64,000 nucleotides of DNA from IMG/VR virus record IMGVR_UViG_3300025816_000006, positions 62,001 through 126,000 of that record, one strand, 5' to 3'. Within the stretch, counting starts at the first letter, position 1; every line of letters starts with the position of its first letter. Below are positions 37,620-46,519 of the stretch, piece by piece. The notes beneath the pieces were generated by a model. The model was not told the origin of the DNA and made no database searches. It saw only the letters and a list, made by a program, of their open reading frames with translations. The translations under genes were made by a program, and so were the position numbers. The DNA comes from a virus.

Positions 37620-38491
37620 ATCTGTTTTGCTATCTCCAGTAGAGTTTTTGAAACTTCTTCTTCTCCTAGCTCTGCCGCCAGTTGCGCCGCCCTATTGAAA
37701 CAACTGTGATGTTTTTTTATCTGCTGTTTTATATTATCTATGTTTGGTGTGTCTTTTTCTTCGTAAAACAGAGTTGCTAGAACCTGATTAAAAAGTTCTT
37801 TTTGTTCTTCTGGAACTCTCACTGTTAGTTTTTCTGCTTTTACAAAACCGTCAAAAAATACTTGTGAACATGTAAAGTTTACATCGCCTGTTAATACTAC
37901 TTCTTGGTATTTTTCATAAAGAGAATTCATATTCAGCACGTTTGCTTGTAAGTCAAAATTGGGATCTGGATTGTCTGCTAAGACAATCTTATGATATGTG
38001 TCATACATCTTGCAAGCTTCTGAAAATTTGTCGCACACCCTGTTTGAAATAATTGCTGCTTTTATATTATAGTCAGGAGTAGGGGTTTTGTTAGAAAAAA
38101 TATCGTAACAAGGCAAAATATTTACAATTTTTCTAGAGCCATAATTTACATTATTAAGAAATTTGTAATCTTGAGACATGAAGAAGGGACATTCTATCCC
38201 TTGGCTTGTCACTAATTGATTTAGATTATCAAAAATATTTTGATCTATACCTGTTATGTCTATAACAATTTTAATTTTGTTACCACTAAGATATGAAATT
38301 AAATCTTGTTGTATCGTTTGAAAACTAGTGATCAGGACATCCGGGCGCTCCGAGTCTAGCTTGTCATATACACTAATTGGCTCATTAAGATTCCATAGCT
38401 TACAGTCAACACCAATTTTAGAAAAGCACTCGTTCAGGTACATGGGCTGATTTGAGCATGAGTTTGAATAATTTTGAATTAATAGTTTCAT
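37616..38491 (-). CDS. Unknown, GT-B-like glycan-island protein, 291 aa
   Basis: It begins MKLLIQNYSNSCSNQPMYL, like the first strand of a GT-B enzyme. The central parts are Rossmann-like (KIVIDITGID, IVLADNPDPNF). The C-terminal 60 residues are helical. A C-terminal GT-B donor site such as the EAMAcG type is missing, so it may be an accessory or decayed transferase. ATGA overlaps at both ends show it is co-translated with its neighbours. Confidence 0.45.
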   Translation of the reverse strand: MKLLIQNYSNSCSNQPMYLNECFSKIGVDCKLWNLNEPISVYDKLDSERPDVLITSFQTIQQDLISYLSGNKIKIVIDITGIDQNIFDNLNQLVTSQGIECPFFMSQDYKFLNNVNYGSRKIVNILPCYDIFSNKTPTPDYNIKAAIISNRVCDKFSEACKMYDTYHKIVLADNPDPNFDLQANVLNMNSLYEKYQEVVLTGDVNFTCSQVFFDGFVKAEKLTVRVPEEQKELFNQVLATLFYEEKDTPNIDNIKQQIKKHHSCFNRAAQLAAELGEEEVSKTLLEIAKQI

Positions 38492-39231
38492 TGTTTAATT
38501 CTCTTTAAGGTTTTTATATTGTTTAGTTTTGTTATCTTGTTTTTACCGACATCTGTAACGGAAACCGTGTTGTTTTTAAGAAGTTCATTTATTGCTTCAA
38601 ACATAAACTTATTTTTAAAATCAGGATTTGATACTATTGAATAAAATTGATCCACGACCCCTTGGCCGTTTAAGTATAAATTTTCTGTCCAGAAATCAGC
38701 TTTTTCTCCTAAACAAAACGATTGTAGTTTTTTCTTATTTACTATAGCCGAAACAAAAAACTCTGATTTAAAATTTTCTTGCTGTACATTTATTGATGTT
38801 TTTTTATAGTCAATAGAAGATAAGTAAGAAGGCGTTAATAAGATATTGCCAGAGCATATCAATATCTTAGTATTCATAGTATTGTTTAGACATAATCTTG
38901 CGCTTTCGCAGCAGTTTGAATTGTAATGTAATTGATTTTCTACAATCCTTATGTTTTCTTTTTTAAAATTATTTTTAACGTATTCTGTTGTTTTTTTAGC
39001 ATCAAAGCCAGAGCATAATATTATTTCATATCTAGGAAATACTGCTTTTATTGCTTCTATTTGTTTTTGTAAAAGTGTTTTTGCGTCTACTTTTAGCAAT
39101 GGTATCGGCCCATAAGATTTCATCCTATGTCCGTGATTCTCGCCAAGTAAAACCACTGTCACATAGTCTTTTACTATGTCCTCTTTACGATGCGGCTCTT
39201 TTGCTGATATTATGTACTTTTCTGTTCTCAT
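38488..39231 (-). CDS. Nucleotidyltransferase-fold protein with altered signature, 247 aa
   Basis: Residues 24-55 (TVVLLGENHGHRMKSYGPIPLLKV) match the sugar-phosphate nucleotidyltransferase start LAAGxGxRMxxxxPKPLLxV, but the AAG is LGE and the PKP lysine is replaced by Ile. IILCSGFDAKKTTEYV and ILICSGNILLTP further fit the fold, the latter in place of the usual xxxxGDxxl. It could be a thymidylyltransferase-like enzyme for the dTDP pathway or an inactive homologue. The catalytic residues look altered, so activity is doubtful. Confidence 0.5.
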   Translation of the reverse strand: MRTEKYIISAKEPHRKEDIVKDYVTVVLLGENHGHRMKSYGPIPLLKVDAKTLLQKQIEAIKAVFPRYEIILCSGFDAKKTTEYVKNNFKKENIRIVENQLHYNSNCCESARLCLNNTMNTKILICSGNILLTPSYLSSIDYKKTSINVQQENFKSEFFVSAIVNKKKLQSFCLGEKADFWTENLYLNGQGVVDQFYSIVSNPDFKNKFMFEAINELLKNNTVSVTDVGKNKITKLNNIKTLKRIKQ

Positions 39232-39755
39232 TTTATATTTTTAAATAAATTATCTTGTTTAGATTTTTCTATCAATTTGTCTGAAGTTTTATCGTAGTCA
39301 TTAAATAATAAATAGTTTCTTGAGACTAGTTTATAAGGGAGTGCCACTAAATCATTATAGACCAAGACCGTATCTTTTTTTGTAATATTCTCATTTATTT
39401 TTACAAAAAAATCTGATGGTATTTGTTGATCCACATTCATCTTGACTAGATAGTTTGCATGTTGACATAAAGAAAAAGCATTGTGTTCTACCTCTGTCTT
39501 TGTCTCTAATCCATGATTCATTAGTAGTCTAGTGTGCTTAAATTTTTCTAGTAACGTGTTAATATAATTTATGTAAACATTTGGGTTTTTATTGATGTGC
39601 GAAGACACTATTATTTTTAATTTCCCTGATGGATAATCTATTTTTAGTAAAGAGTCAATCGCTTCTTCTATGTTGGAAGCTTCTTTAGAATCAAATAGCA
39701 CCAACCCAAACAGTAGCTGTTGACTAAGACGCTCTTCTTTCTGCTGTGACTTCAT
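39228..39755 (-). CDS. Short GT2-like glycosyltransferase fragment or domain, 175 aa
   Basis: The start is set at 39755 because GGAG lies six bases upstream; an earlier ATG at 39797 has none. It reads LLFGLVLFDSKEASNIEEAIDSLLKIDYPSGKLKIIVSSH, the first half of a GT2 (GT-A) fold, then NYLVKMNVDQQIPSDFF in the DxD place (NVDQQ). The second half of a normal GT2 is absent, so it is a short enzyme or a truncated relic. It overlaps the upstream methyltransferase-like gene by 32 bases. Confidence 0.5.
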   Translation of the reverse strand: MKSQQKEERLSQQLLFGLVLFDSKEASNIEEAIDSLLKIDYPSGKLKIIVSSHINKNPNVYINYINTLLEKFKHTRLLMNHGLETKTEVEHNAFSLCQHANYLVKMNVDQQIPSDFFVKINENITKKDTVLVYNDLVALPYKLVSRNYLLFNDYDKTSDKLIEKSKQDNLFKNIK

Positions 39756-40146
39756 AAAAAGCTCCGTTGATTGTAGAAGACTTGACAAATAACCCAAAAG
39801 ACCTAAGCTTGTTTTTTACTGAATCAATTGTTGACAAAGAAAGGCTTTTTCCAATAATTGCAGACGCGCTATCTTCATCTGTCATTCCGTTTATAACGTT
39901 TTTAAAGAAACATCTTAGCTCTACGCCAGAGACAACGACAGATCCTCCTGATCGTAACTTAGAGCATATCAAATTTAAAAAATCTGTTGGACTAGGTGTG
40001 TTATCTAAAGCGCCCTTAGCTATTATTAACTCACAAGAATTATTAGCAACATTATCTAGATTTAGATTTTGATTTTGCTGGTTTAGGAAAACAGTATCAA
40101 AGCCTTCAATTTTTTGTGACTCATCTTCTATAATTTGTAATTTCAT
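39724..40146 (-). CDS. Methyltransferase-like fold protein, lacking the SAM motif I, 140 aa
   Basis: The stretch NNSCELIIAKGALDNTPSPTDFLNLICSKLRSGGSVVVSGVE fits the second half of class I methyltransferases (motifs II-III). The N-terminal GxGxG half is absent. It may be a degenerate or regulatory homologue. It starts with ATGA overlapping the upstream GT4 stop. Confidence 0.5.
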   Translation of the reverse strand: MKLQIIEDESQKIEGFDTVFLNQQNQNLNLDNVANNSCELIIAKGALDNTPSPTDFLNLICSKLRSGGSVVVSGVELRCFFKNVINGMTDEDSASAIIGKSLSLSTIDSVKNKLRSFGLFVKSSTINGAFYEVTAERRAS

Positions 40147-41129
40147 TTTTTCATCCCGTATGCGAGGTCAAATACTTCGTTCCAATTGTTTATAAATTTA
40201 TCTTCTGAAAACTTTTCTAAGATTGTTTCTCTTGCTGCCTGTCCCATTTTAGCTGCTAGCGAAGGATCTTCAAGTAGCTCCTTGGCGTACCCCTTCAAGT
40301 CTTGCTCGTTGTTTGAGATATATCCATTAACGCCATTCTTTATTATTTCTGGTATCATACATGTAGCAGTAGACACAACCGCACAACCGCATGACATGGC
40401 CTCTAAGAGCGATGTAGGCACAGGGCTTACTGTAGACGTATTTAAGAAAACGGACGCTTCCTGATACTCTGATGCTAGCTCATGGATGTCTTTTGCTGGC
40501 TTGGAAAGCCCCGGAGTGTTACCCACCAGTTTAACTGGTAGTCCTTCTGTAATTCTTTTCCAGCCAGAATAATTACAACAATAATCTCTATTTACAAAAT
40601 CGTTTACAACACTTAAAACTTTTCCATTCTTTTCTGTGTCATGTATTTTAAAAAGCTCTGTGTCTACTGAGTGATGGATAACTCTATTGTCGCAGTTCAT
40701 GTTCCATTTGCCAGCAGAGTATTCTGATATAAATACATTAATATTACCAGCCATAGATCTAAAATTATTCAACTGACTTTCCGGCCAGTTGTCTATAGGT
40801 AGGGTATGCTCAAGAGAAACAATGGGTAAACCAAGTCTTTGATTAATACTGTGCGCTGCTTGAAATTGACCAAATTTACTATGAGATAAAATAAAATCAA
40901 AATCTATACTTGTCATAATAGAATTTTTAGGCATAACGTAATAGTTTTCTGGAAGTTCTGAATAGTTGTTATCCCACTCTTTACATCCGTCATACCTAAA
41001 AGAAAAGAAATTATGACCAGTCTTTGCTTGTTGGTACTGGTATCTTTCATGTGTATCAAAAGTTAAAATATTGTATTTATCTTTCTTTTGTGTGGCTTTG
41101 CTTATAATAGAAGCTGTCTGACTACTCAT
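40143..41129 (-). CDS. GT4-type glycosyltransferase, 328 aa
   Basis: The C-terminal half carries the GT4 signature: VKLVGNTPG, EASVFLNTSTVSPVPTSLLEAMSCGCAVVSTATCMIPEII (the Ex7E-like donor site) and NGVNGYISNNEQDL. The N-terminal half has DFILSHSKFGQFQAAHSI. It uses a nucleotide sugar donor and retains configuration. The acceptor is unknown. It overlaps its neighbours by four and eight bases. Confidence 0.8.
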   Translation of the reverse strand: MSSQTASIISKATQKKDKYNILTFDTHERYQYQQAKTGHNFFSFRYDGCKEWDNNYSELPENYYVMPKNSIMTSIDFDFILSHSKFGQFQAAHSINQRLGLPIVSLEHTLPIDNWPESQLNNFRSMAGNINVFISEYSAGKWNMNCDNRVIHHSVDTELFKIHDTEKNGKVLSVVNDFVNRDYCCNYSGWKRITEGLPVKLVGNTPGLSKPAKDIHELASEYQEASVFLNTSTVSPVPTSLLEAMSCGCAVVSTATCMIPEIIKNGVNGYISNNEQDLKGYAKELLEDPSLAAKMGQAARETILEKFSEDKFINNWNEVFDLAYGMKK

Positions 41130-42258
41130 TAATAATATCCTTCATCAATTTTCCAATGTTTTCGTAAGAGAACATCTCTGCTCTTTTTAGTCCTGCTGCT
41201 TGATTTCTGTTTTTATACATAATAGGATTTTTATTCCAAGAATCAAAATACTGTCTCATTTGCTTTCTAGTACCCATTTCGCATGGTTGAAACCAGTATT
41301 CTCTACCCGTAAAGATGTCTGGAAAAGCAGCATCTGAACATTTACAAACAGAAAAAGCGCCATCCACTAAATGTCCAGTTTTCCAGTCTGATTTATCTAT
41401 AAACTCTTTTGGTCCACCAAAATTACTACAGATGGGAGTGTTGCCAAAAGCCATAGCGTCAAAAGAAGGAATAGACCAAGCCTCGCCGTGGGTAGGACAT
41501 AAGAAACAATCCATGTTTTGATGAATAGAACATATGTCTTCGTCGGATGTTTTATCAGAGATGATGACGAGCTTTTTGTATTCATTAACATCTTGATGCA
41601 TTCTAAGGGAGGATTTTACCTTTGTTGAAATTTTATCAACATGCTCTGATATTTGCTCTGGAGAATATCCGAATTTGTTTATTTTTAATATTAAAGAAGC
41701 TTTTTCTGATCTATCGAACTCACTAAAGAAACAAGTAAGTATAGACTCTATATTTTTTCTGTCGTTAACGTCGCCAATATAGTAAAACTTAAAACAGTTT
41801 TCTGTATCTGGAATAGAAAGTTCTGTATATCTTTTTTTGTATTTAGCGGTATCGCAAGTATGTGGTACAATCTTTACGTTTTCTATTCCATCTCCTTTTA
41901 TCGCTTTTTCGGAGTCTTTATTTGCAACCCAGACTTGATCTACCTGTTTTAAAAATTCAGTCCAAGGTAAATGAGTAATATCTAGAGTTTCCGTTTCAAC
42001 AAAGGCAATATTTTTATCAAAACCATCTGAACCCACAATATGATGCGGTAAGACGTGTTGAATACAAATATTACAACCTTCTGTGCTTTTTGATTCTAGC
42101 GCTAAAATTCTTTTGTCAACGTCTTTCCTATCCTGAGTTAGTGTGACATTTCTGCAAACAACATCTACGCCAATCTTATCTAAAGCCAAAATGTTGTCTA
42201 TTGCAGCTTGTGACCAGCCACCAAACTCTTTATAGTGTCCTATGTATAAAACTTTCAT
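41122..42258 (-). CDS. GT4-type glycosyltransferase, 378 aa
   Basis: The start is set at 42258 (MKVLYIGHYKEFGGWSQA), where the ATG overlaps the FkbM stop as ATGA; a longer start at 42279 is possible. The N-terminus is the GT-B Rossmann start, followed by DQVWVANKDSEKAI, FKFYYIGDVNDRKNIESIL, NMDCFLCPTHGEAWSIPSFDAMAFGNTPICSN and GHLVDGAFS, the donor-binding half. It likely adds a hexose to the surface or virion glycan. Confidence 0.8.
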   Translation of the reverse strand: MKVLYIGHYKEFGGWSQAAIDNILALDKIGVDVVCRNVTLTQDRKDVDKRILALESKSTEGCNICIQHVLPHHIVGSDGFDKNIAFVETETLDITHLPWTEFLKQVDQVWVANKDSEKAIKGDGIENVKIVPHTCDTAKYKKRYTELSIPDTENCFKFYYIGDVNDRKNIESILTCFFSEFDRSEKASLILKINKFGYSPEQISEHVDKISTKVKSSLRMHQDVNEYKKLVIISDKTSDEDICSIHQNMDCFLCPTHGEAWSIPSFDAMAFGNTPICSNFGGPKEFIDKSDWKTGHLVDGAFSVCKCSDAAFPDIFTGREYWFQPCEMGTRKQMRQYFDSWNKNPIMYKNRNQAAGLKRAEMFSYENIGKLMKDIINE

Positions 42259-42893
42259 ATATTCATTGTCTCCAAGCAATTAGCATATTCTTTTTGAATA
42301 TCTTTATTTTTTTCAAATGTTTCTTCGTCTACAAACCAATCTTCTACAGGGCCGTATCCTTCCAAAGACACATTTCCCCAAAGTAATTTATATCCATGTT
42401 TAGATAGTGTCTTTCTGTAGTGTGCATGTTCTTTTATAATATTCTTCCTGTGTTCCTCTGTTCTATTTTGTCCACAATTAGGATCTGATTGAAATAAATT
42501 ATGCTCCAGAGTCAACACTTTAAATTTGTATTTATCAAAATCAAAATCGTTAAACACTTTCATTTGCGCATCATCTACGTCTATAGAAAGATAATCAATT
42601 TCTGTAGGACAATTTGACTTGTCTAGCACTTCGTTTATGTTTTTTTCTAGTAAATCTACACATATACAATCTGCTAATCTTAACGGACTGACTCTTGACC
42701 ACCAACTACTATCGTAATCAATAGCTATACCTTTCCAGTTTTTAAATGTCTCAAAATAATAAGTATTACTATAGAAACCCGCAGCGTGAGTGGGTAGGCC
42801 GCCTGTACCTGCGCCTATATCAACAAAAAATCCTTCTGTTTTATTAAGAATTTTGTCAACAAATATATCTTGACATGCTTGAGCATTATACAT
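42255..42893 (-). CDS. FkbM-type methyltransferase, 212 aa
   Basis: FVDIGAGTGGLPTHAAGFY is the SAM motif I. ETFKNWKGIAIDYDSSWW and EIDYLSIDVDDAQMKVF follow the FkbM order. The middle contains HYRKTLSKHGYKLLWGNV. The N-terminus is AQACQDIFVDKIL, a common start for this family (SQxxQDxxV). It overlaps the 563-residue glycosyltransferase by eight bases. It is likely a sugar O-methyltransferase. Confidence 0.8.
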   Translation of the reverse strand: MYNAQACQDIFVDKILNKTEGFFVDIGAGTGGLPTHAAGFYSNTYYFETFKNWKGIAIDYDSSWWSRVSPLRLADCICVDLLEKNINEVLDKSNCPTEIDYLSIDVDDAQMKVFNDFDFDKYKFKVLTLEHNLFQSDPNCGQNRTEEHRKNIIKEHAHYRKTLSKHGYKLLWGNVSLEGYGPVEDWFVDEETFEKNKDIQKEYANCLETMNI

Positions 42894-44577
42894 TCGTCAC
42901 CTGTTGTTGAGAAATCTGCTGAATTCTTTGAACTCTAGCTTGTTCCCAGTGATTTCTTAGATCGCACTGCATTTTCATTTGATCATAAGCAGAATCAAAG
43001 TTAAAAGGCTGTCTATGGTTTTGACCATCAAAAGCAGCAGAAGATTCATTGAAGTACATACCTCCAGTTGATTGTGTGGTCTGTTGATAAATCAAGTCTC
43101 TGGTCATTCTTGATTCAAAATATGTATTCAGTTTACTTTGATCTCCTAAGACATTTGCTATAAGCCATTGACATAAACTAGAATGATTTTCATTGCCTTG
43201 AAGTTTAATTTTTTCTGCGGGTTGATGCAGCCTTGGTTGAGAAGCCCAACCATGCTCGAAAGACACTGGCTCTGTCTCGTCAAAATATTTTTCCCAAACA
43301 GAACCGCTCAGGTGCCACTGATAATATTCTTCAAACTTCTCTCTTGTTCGTTCGCCTTTAATAAGTCGCCATTCGTCGGATTCGTCAAAGAAATCCAAGA
43401 AAAAGTCTGCTGCCGCTTCATTATCTGGAACTGCGCGTAAGCACCCAGTTTCTAGCTCTTTATACAAAGCCGCTGGCTTGATGGGGTATCCGCCTAACTT
43501 CCGTAAAACACTTTCCATAGCAGAATAATCAGTTCCGCAGACGGGAACCCCACAAGCCGCAGCTTCTACTTGAGGTAGTCCAAATCCCTCACAGTTTGCG
43601 TATTGAGCATACAAATCAAAACAGTTTACTACATTTGATAAATCTTCATAACTCAAACCATTTTTTACATTAGATAGTGTACAACCCCATTTTCCGGTGT
43701 AAGGAGATTGCGCTATCGCCCCTCTGAACGTAGAGACAAAAGGTTTTTTTGTTTCTGGACAGATGTATGTAAACAGTACATTAGAAGCTAATTCATGCTG
43801 ATGTAGAAGTTCTGGTATATCCCAACCCAAGTCTGGATAAGATGTATGACAGTATAAGTAGTATTTTTTATTTTCTGACTTATCTAAGAATAACTTGAAT
43901 GCCTCGAATAAGTCTGGATACAGTTTACGTCTTTGGTTGCGCATAACTGTTCCGATTACTTTATAGTCTGGGTCAATTCCCATAGAGAGCTTGTGGGCGT
44001 TCTTATCTGGAACGGGTGCGTAGGCAGGGTGCGCAGAAGGAGGGGCGCTTCCAAGGTAATTAATCTTACCTCCAGATTGATCTTCTAAAACGCCGCCAGC
44101 CCAATCTGAATATGTCAGACACGCATCTGCGTTTGCATAAGTGGCAATCCATTGCCTAGCTTGCGGCCTTGCGTCTACTGTTGGCATAACAGCCCATTTA
44201 AAAAACGGTCTAAATGGAGATCTTTCCGCAAAATCAAGCATCCAAAAGTCACGAATATCGCATACGAAGTCTGGTAAGAAATCTAAGCAAACATGCTCAA
44301 ATGCCCATCCACCAAACTGATTGACAGGATTTGAGTTGTAAGAATTTATTTCTTCTTCGGATGCTTTTGGTTCACACTCTGTATTTGGCGCTACGCCGTA
44401 ATATGTCCACGGAATGTTAGCCGCTCTTGGGTCGTTTTTTTGTCCATAGGATGCCATCTCAGCAATTTCATACTTACCTGTACCATGAAGGTAGTTCAAA
44501 ATTTCTCTGGTGTAAGTTGCATACCCAGTGTTTAGAAAGGTAGCTTCGCTGCAAAACAGAATTCTTTTCTTTCTCAT
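42886..44577 (-). CDS. Large GT4/GT-B glycosyltransferase with C-terminal extension, 563 aa
   Basis: AAGGAATAAA stands before the ATG. The N-terminus is ILFCSEATFLNTGYATYTREIL. The donor half has VIGTVMRNQRRKLYPDLFEAF, FDLYAQYANCEGFGLPQVEAAACGVPVCGTDYSAMESV and the Glu-rich site of GT4. About the last 110 residues are not part of GT-B: they are Gln- and Asn-rich, helical, and may be a docking tail. It is the first gene of the island after SSB, probably read from the SSB promoter. Confidence 0.8.
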   Translation of the reverse strand: MRKKRILFCSEATFLNTGYATYTREILNYLHGTGKYEIAEMASYGQKNDPRAANIPWTYYGVAPNTECEPKASEEEINSYNSNPVNQFGGWAFEHVCLDFLPDFVCDIRDFWMLDFAERSPFRPFFKWAVMPTVDARPQARQWIATYANADACLTYSDWAGGVLEDQSGGKINYLGSAPPSAHPAYAPVPDKNAHKLSMGIDPDYKVIGTVMRNQRRKLYPDLFEAFKLFLDKSENKKYYLYCHTSYPDLGWDIPELLHQHELASNVLFTYICPETKKPFVSTFRGAIAQSPYTGKWGCTLSNVKNGLSYEDLSNVVNCFDLYAQYANCEGFGLPQVEAAACGVPVCGTDYSAMESVLRKLGGYPIKPAALYKELETGCLRAVPDNEAAADFFLDFFDESDEWRLIKGERTREKFEEYYQWHLSGSVWEKYFDETEPVSFEHGWASQPRLHQPAEKIKLQGNENHSSLCQWLIANVLGDQSKLNTYFESRMTRDLIYQQTTQSTGGMYFNESSAAFDGQNHRQPFNFDSAYDQMKMQCDLRNHWEQARVQRIQQISQQQVTNV

Positions 44578-44578
44578 T

Positions 44579-44899
44579 TTATTCCTTATCTAAACAACCA
44601 AAGTCAAATTCATTAATTCTAAATATAATATCGTCACTAGCTTCTGTTTTCATAAAGCTGTTTCTAGCAGAGGCATAGACGGTCATCTTAGTGCCTTTCC
44701 TGCCAAGTTTAAAGATGGTCTCTGCGCCGCTAGCCCAAGCCTGCAAGGTTATTGTAGTGGGAACTTTCTTCTTTTCTCCACGTTTATTTTTACGATACTC
44801 GTAAGTTACCATTTTTACAGTGCAACAGGATGGTTCATCTGCATCGCTGTCTATCTGTGGGTCATGTAAAAGATACCCGGTAAAAGTGCAATTATTCAT
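44579..44899 (-). CDS. ssb: Single-stranded DNA-binding protein
   Basis: The ATG at 44899 has GGAG six bases upstream; the in-frame TTG directly before it is not needed. The OB-fold start is MNNCTFTGYLLHDPQI, with CTVKMVTYEY, PTTITLQAWASGAETIFKLGRKGTKMTVYASARN and IIFRINEFDFG, the usual SSB strand order. There is no acidic DDDIPF-type tail; the end is CLDKE. It protects ssDNA during replication with the polymerase. It is preceded by a strong promoter and lies directly before the large glycosyltransferase gene. Confidence 0.85.
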   Translation of the reverse strand: MNNCTFTGYLLHDPQIDSDADEPSCCTVKMVTYEYRKNKRGEKKKVPTTITLQAWASGAETIFKLGRKGTKMTVYASARNSFMKTEASDDIIFRINEFDFGCLDKE

Positions 44900-44930
44900 C
44901 AATTTCTCCTTTCAAGCTGTCTTATGTAAT

Positions 44931-44959
44931 ATTATAGCATAGAATTTTAAAAAAGTCAA
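44931..44959 (-). promoter_or_regulatory. Sigma70-type promoter with extended -10 for ssb and the glycan island
   Basis: TTGACT (44959-44954), a 17-base spacer and TATAAT (44936-44931) with an upstream TG at the extended -10 position. The -35 box begins directly after the stop codon of the polymerase C-half at 44960. It is the best match to consensus in the window. Confidence 0.85.
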
Positions 44960-46519
44960 TTATATTTCATGTATTTTATTAATAATAAATGAGCCATCTT
45001 TTTCTACCTCTCCACAGAATAATAAGTTAAGACCTTCGTCTAGTATGTATTTAGTTTTCTCTGTGGTCTCTGGAAAGACTACCACGTTGTCAATAGAGCA
45101 GCTTTCATCTTCTAGTGTTAGAAAACACATATCCTTGCCTTTACTCTTGCCTTTTTTGCATTTATACTTCTGCAACCTGCTTACATTTGCTACTATACAA
45201 ATATCTTTGCCGTGTTTGCCATTTAAAATCTCTTTACACGTAGTGTTAGAGTGAGAAGTGTCAGATGCTTCTACCTTAGATAGTGATATGGGGCATCCCA
45301 AAAACTTCTTTTCTTGTTCAACGATCCACTCTGGGTCGTCGGAAAGATCGTAAGGAGGATTTTCTATGAAAAACATCTCATTTTCTATGACTTGCTTTCT
45401 ATCAACCTTGCTTGTCCCACCGCCTTCTTTCTTTGTGGGCGATAGTGCTTTGAAAGCATCGTAAAGATTATTCCACTTTCGCACAGGGTAATTTAATGTC
45501 AGCCACTTCAATTCTGCCTTTGTTAGATTTTTAAATATTAGATATTCGTAAAGAGCTTTATTTCTAGTGACGCCAATAGATTCCGTAGAGAAGAACCCTA
45601 CAGAACACAGAGCTTTAAAGGCTGTTGCATTTATTTTAGGCGATAAATATACAAGTACATCCAACCAAGTAAAGTGCTTAGGCTTTTTACTTGTAGTTGC
45701 GCAGGCTTCAGATATTGCGTTTATAACCTTGTCGCCATTTACACCAGTTAATGATTTTATATCTTTAAGACCAAAGTAAACATTGCTCTTATAAACGCCA
45801 AAAGTTCTATTAAACAAACTGATCTTAGGAATTTTTACTTCAATGTCAAACAGCTTTGCCTCAGAAACAAGCTCGTATATTTCTTGGTGCGGATCTTGCT
45901 TTTCATTCGCATAGGTTAGGTATGACAGAAAGAATTGCTTTGTATGATTAGCTTTATACCAAGCGCTCTTATAAGAATTTTCTGCGTAGCAAATTGCATG
46001 AGACTTATTAAACGAATACCTAGAAGACTTCTCAATCCACCCAAAAATTTCTTCTGCGGTTTCTACGTCTACAATTGCTTGCGTCACACACCCCTCTAGA
46101 AAGTCTTTTTTAACTTTAGCCATGAGGTCTGCTTTCTTCTTTCCAATCGCCTTGCGAAGCACGTCTGCTTCTTGTAGGTTGAAACCTGCAAGCTCTTGAG
46201 CAATGCGCATGGACTGTTCTTGATAAATCAACACACCCTTGGTGGACTGCAATACGTCTGTTAGCGACTCATGCAAATACTTAATTACATCTAAGCCGCT
46301 TTTTCTATCAACGTAGTGCTGAGTCATAGACTTGCCATCTGTTATCGCTTTTAGCGATCCCGGTCTAATCAAAGCGATCAATGCTCCAAGTTCTTCAAGG
46401 TTGGTAGGTTGTAGTCTTTTGGACCAAGCGCGTCCAAGATTGCTTTCTAGTTGAAAGACACCTTTAGTTCTACCTTCTTTAAAAAGATCCCAAGTCTTTT
46501 CATCGTTATAATCAATCAT
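44960..46519 (-). CDS. dnaE: DNA polymerase III alpha, C-terminal half (fingers, HhH, OB)
   Basis: It begins MIDYNDEKTWDLFKEGRTKGVFQLES, which is the middle of a normal DnaE (the GVFQLES segment after the third palm Asp), so it is a separate gene for the second half. It continues with LIALIRPGS, LIYQEQSMRIAQELAGF and FNKSHAICYA of the fingers, then helix-hairpin-helix repeats (GVNGDKVINAISEA, INATAFKALCSVGFF), a domain border at KKFLGCPISL, and a C-terminal OB-fold (ICIVANVSRLQKYK...INKIHEI). The tau-binding end of bacterial DnaE is absent. It overlaps the HNH gene by eight bases and has only a weak ribosome site. It must pair with the N-half to polymerise. Confidence 0.85.
   Translation of the reverse strand: MIDYNDEKTWDLFKEGRTKGVFQLESNLGRAWSKRLQPTNLEELGALIALIRPGSLKAITDGKSMTQHYVDRKSGLDVIKYLHESLTDVLQSTKGVLIYQEQSMRIAQELAGFNLQEADVLRKAIGKKKADLMAKVKKDFLEGCVTQAIVDVETAEEIFGWIEKSSRYSFNKSHAICYAENSYKSAWYKANHTKQFFLSYLTYANEKQDPHQEIYELVSEAKLFDIEVKIPKISLFNRTFGVYKSNVYFGLKDIKSLTGVNGDKVINAISEACATTSKKPKHFTWLDVLVYLSPKINATAFKALCSVGFFSTESIGVTRNKALYEYLIFKNLTKAELKWLTLNYPVRKWNNLYDAFKALSPTKKEGGGTSKVDRKQVIENEMFFIENPPYDLSDDPEWIVEQEKKFLGCPISLSKVEASDTSHSNTTCKEILNGKHGKDICIVANVSRLQKYKCKKGKSKGKDMCFLTLEDESCSIDNVVVFPETTEKTKYILDEGLNLLFCGEVEKDGSFIINKIHEI

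Noticed and set aside
26533-44577. Glycan island as a bacterial O-antigen locus of a host contig
   Set aside because: It is on the same strand as and gene-overlapped with phage replication genes on both sides, without flippase, polymerase or ligase genes.
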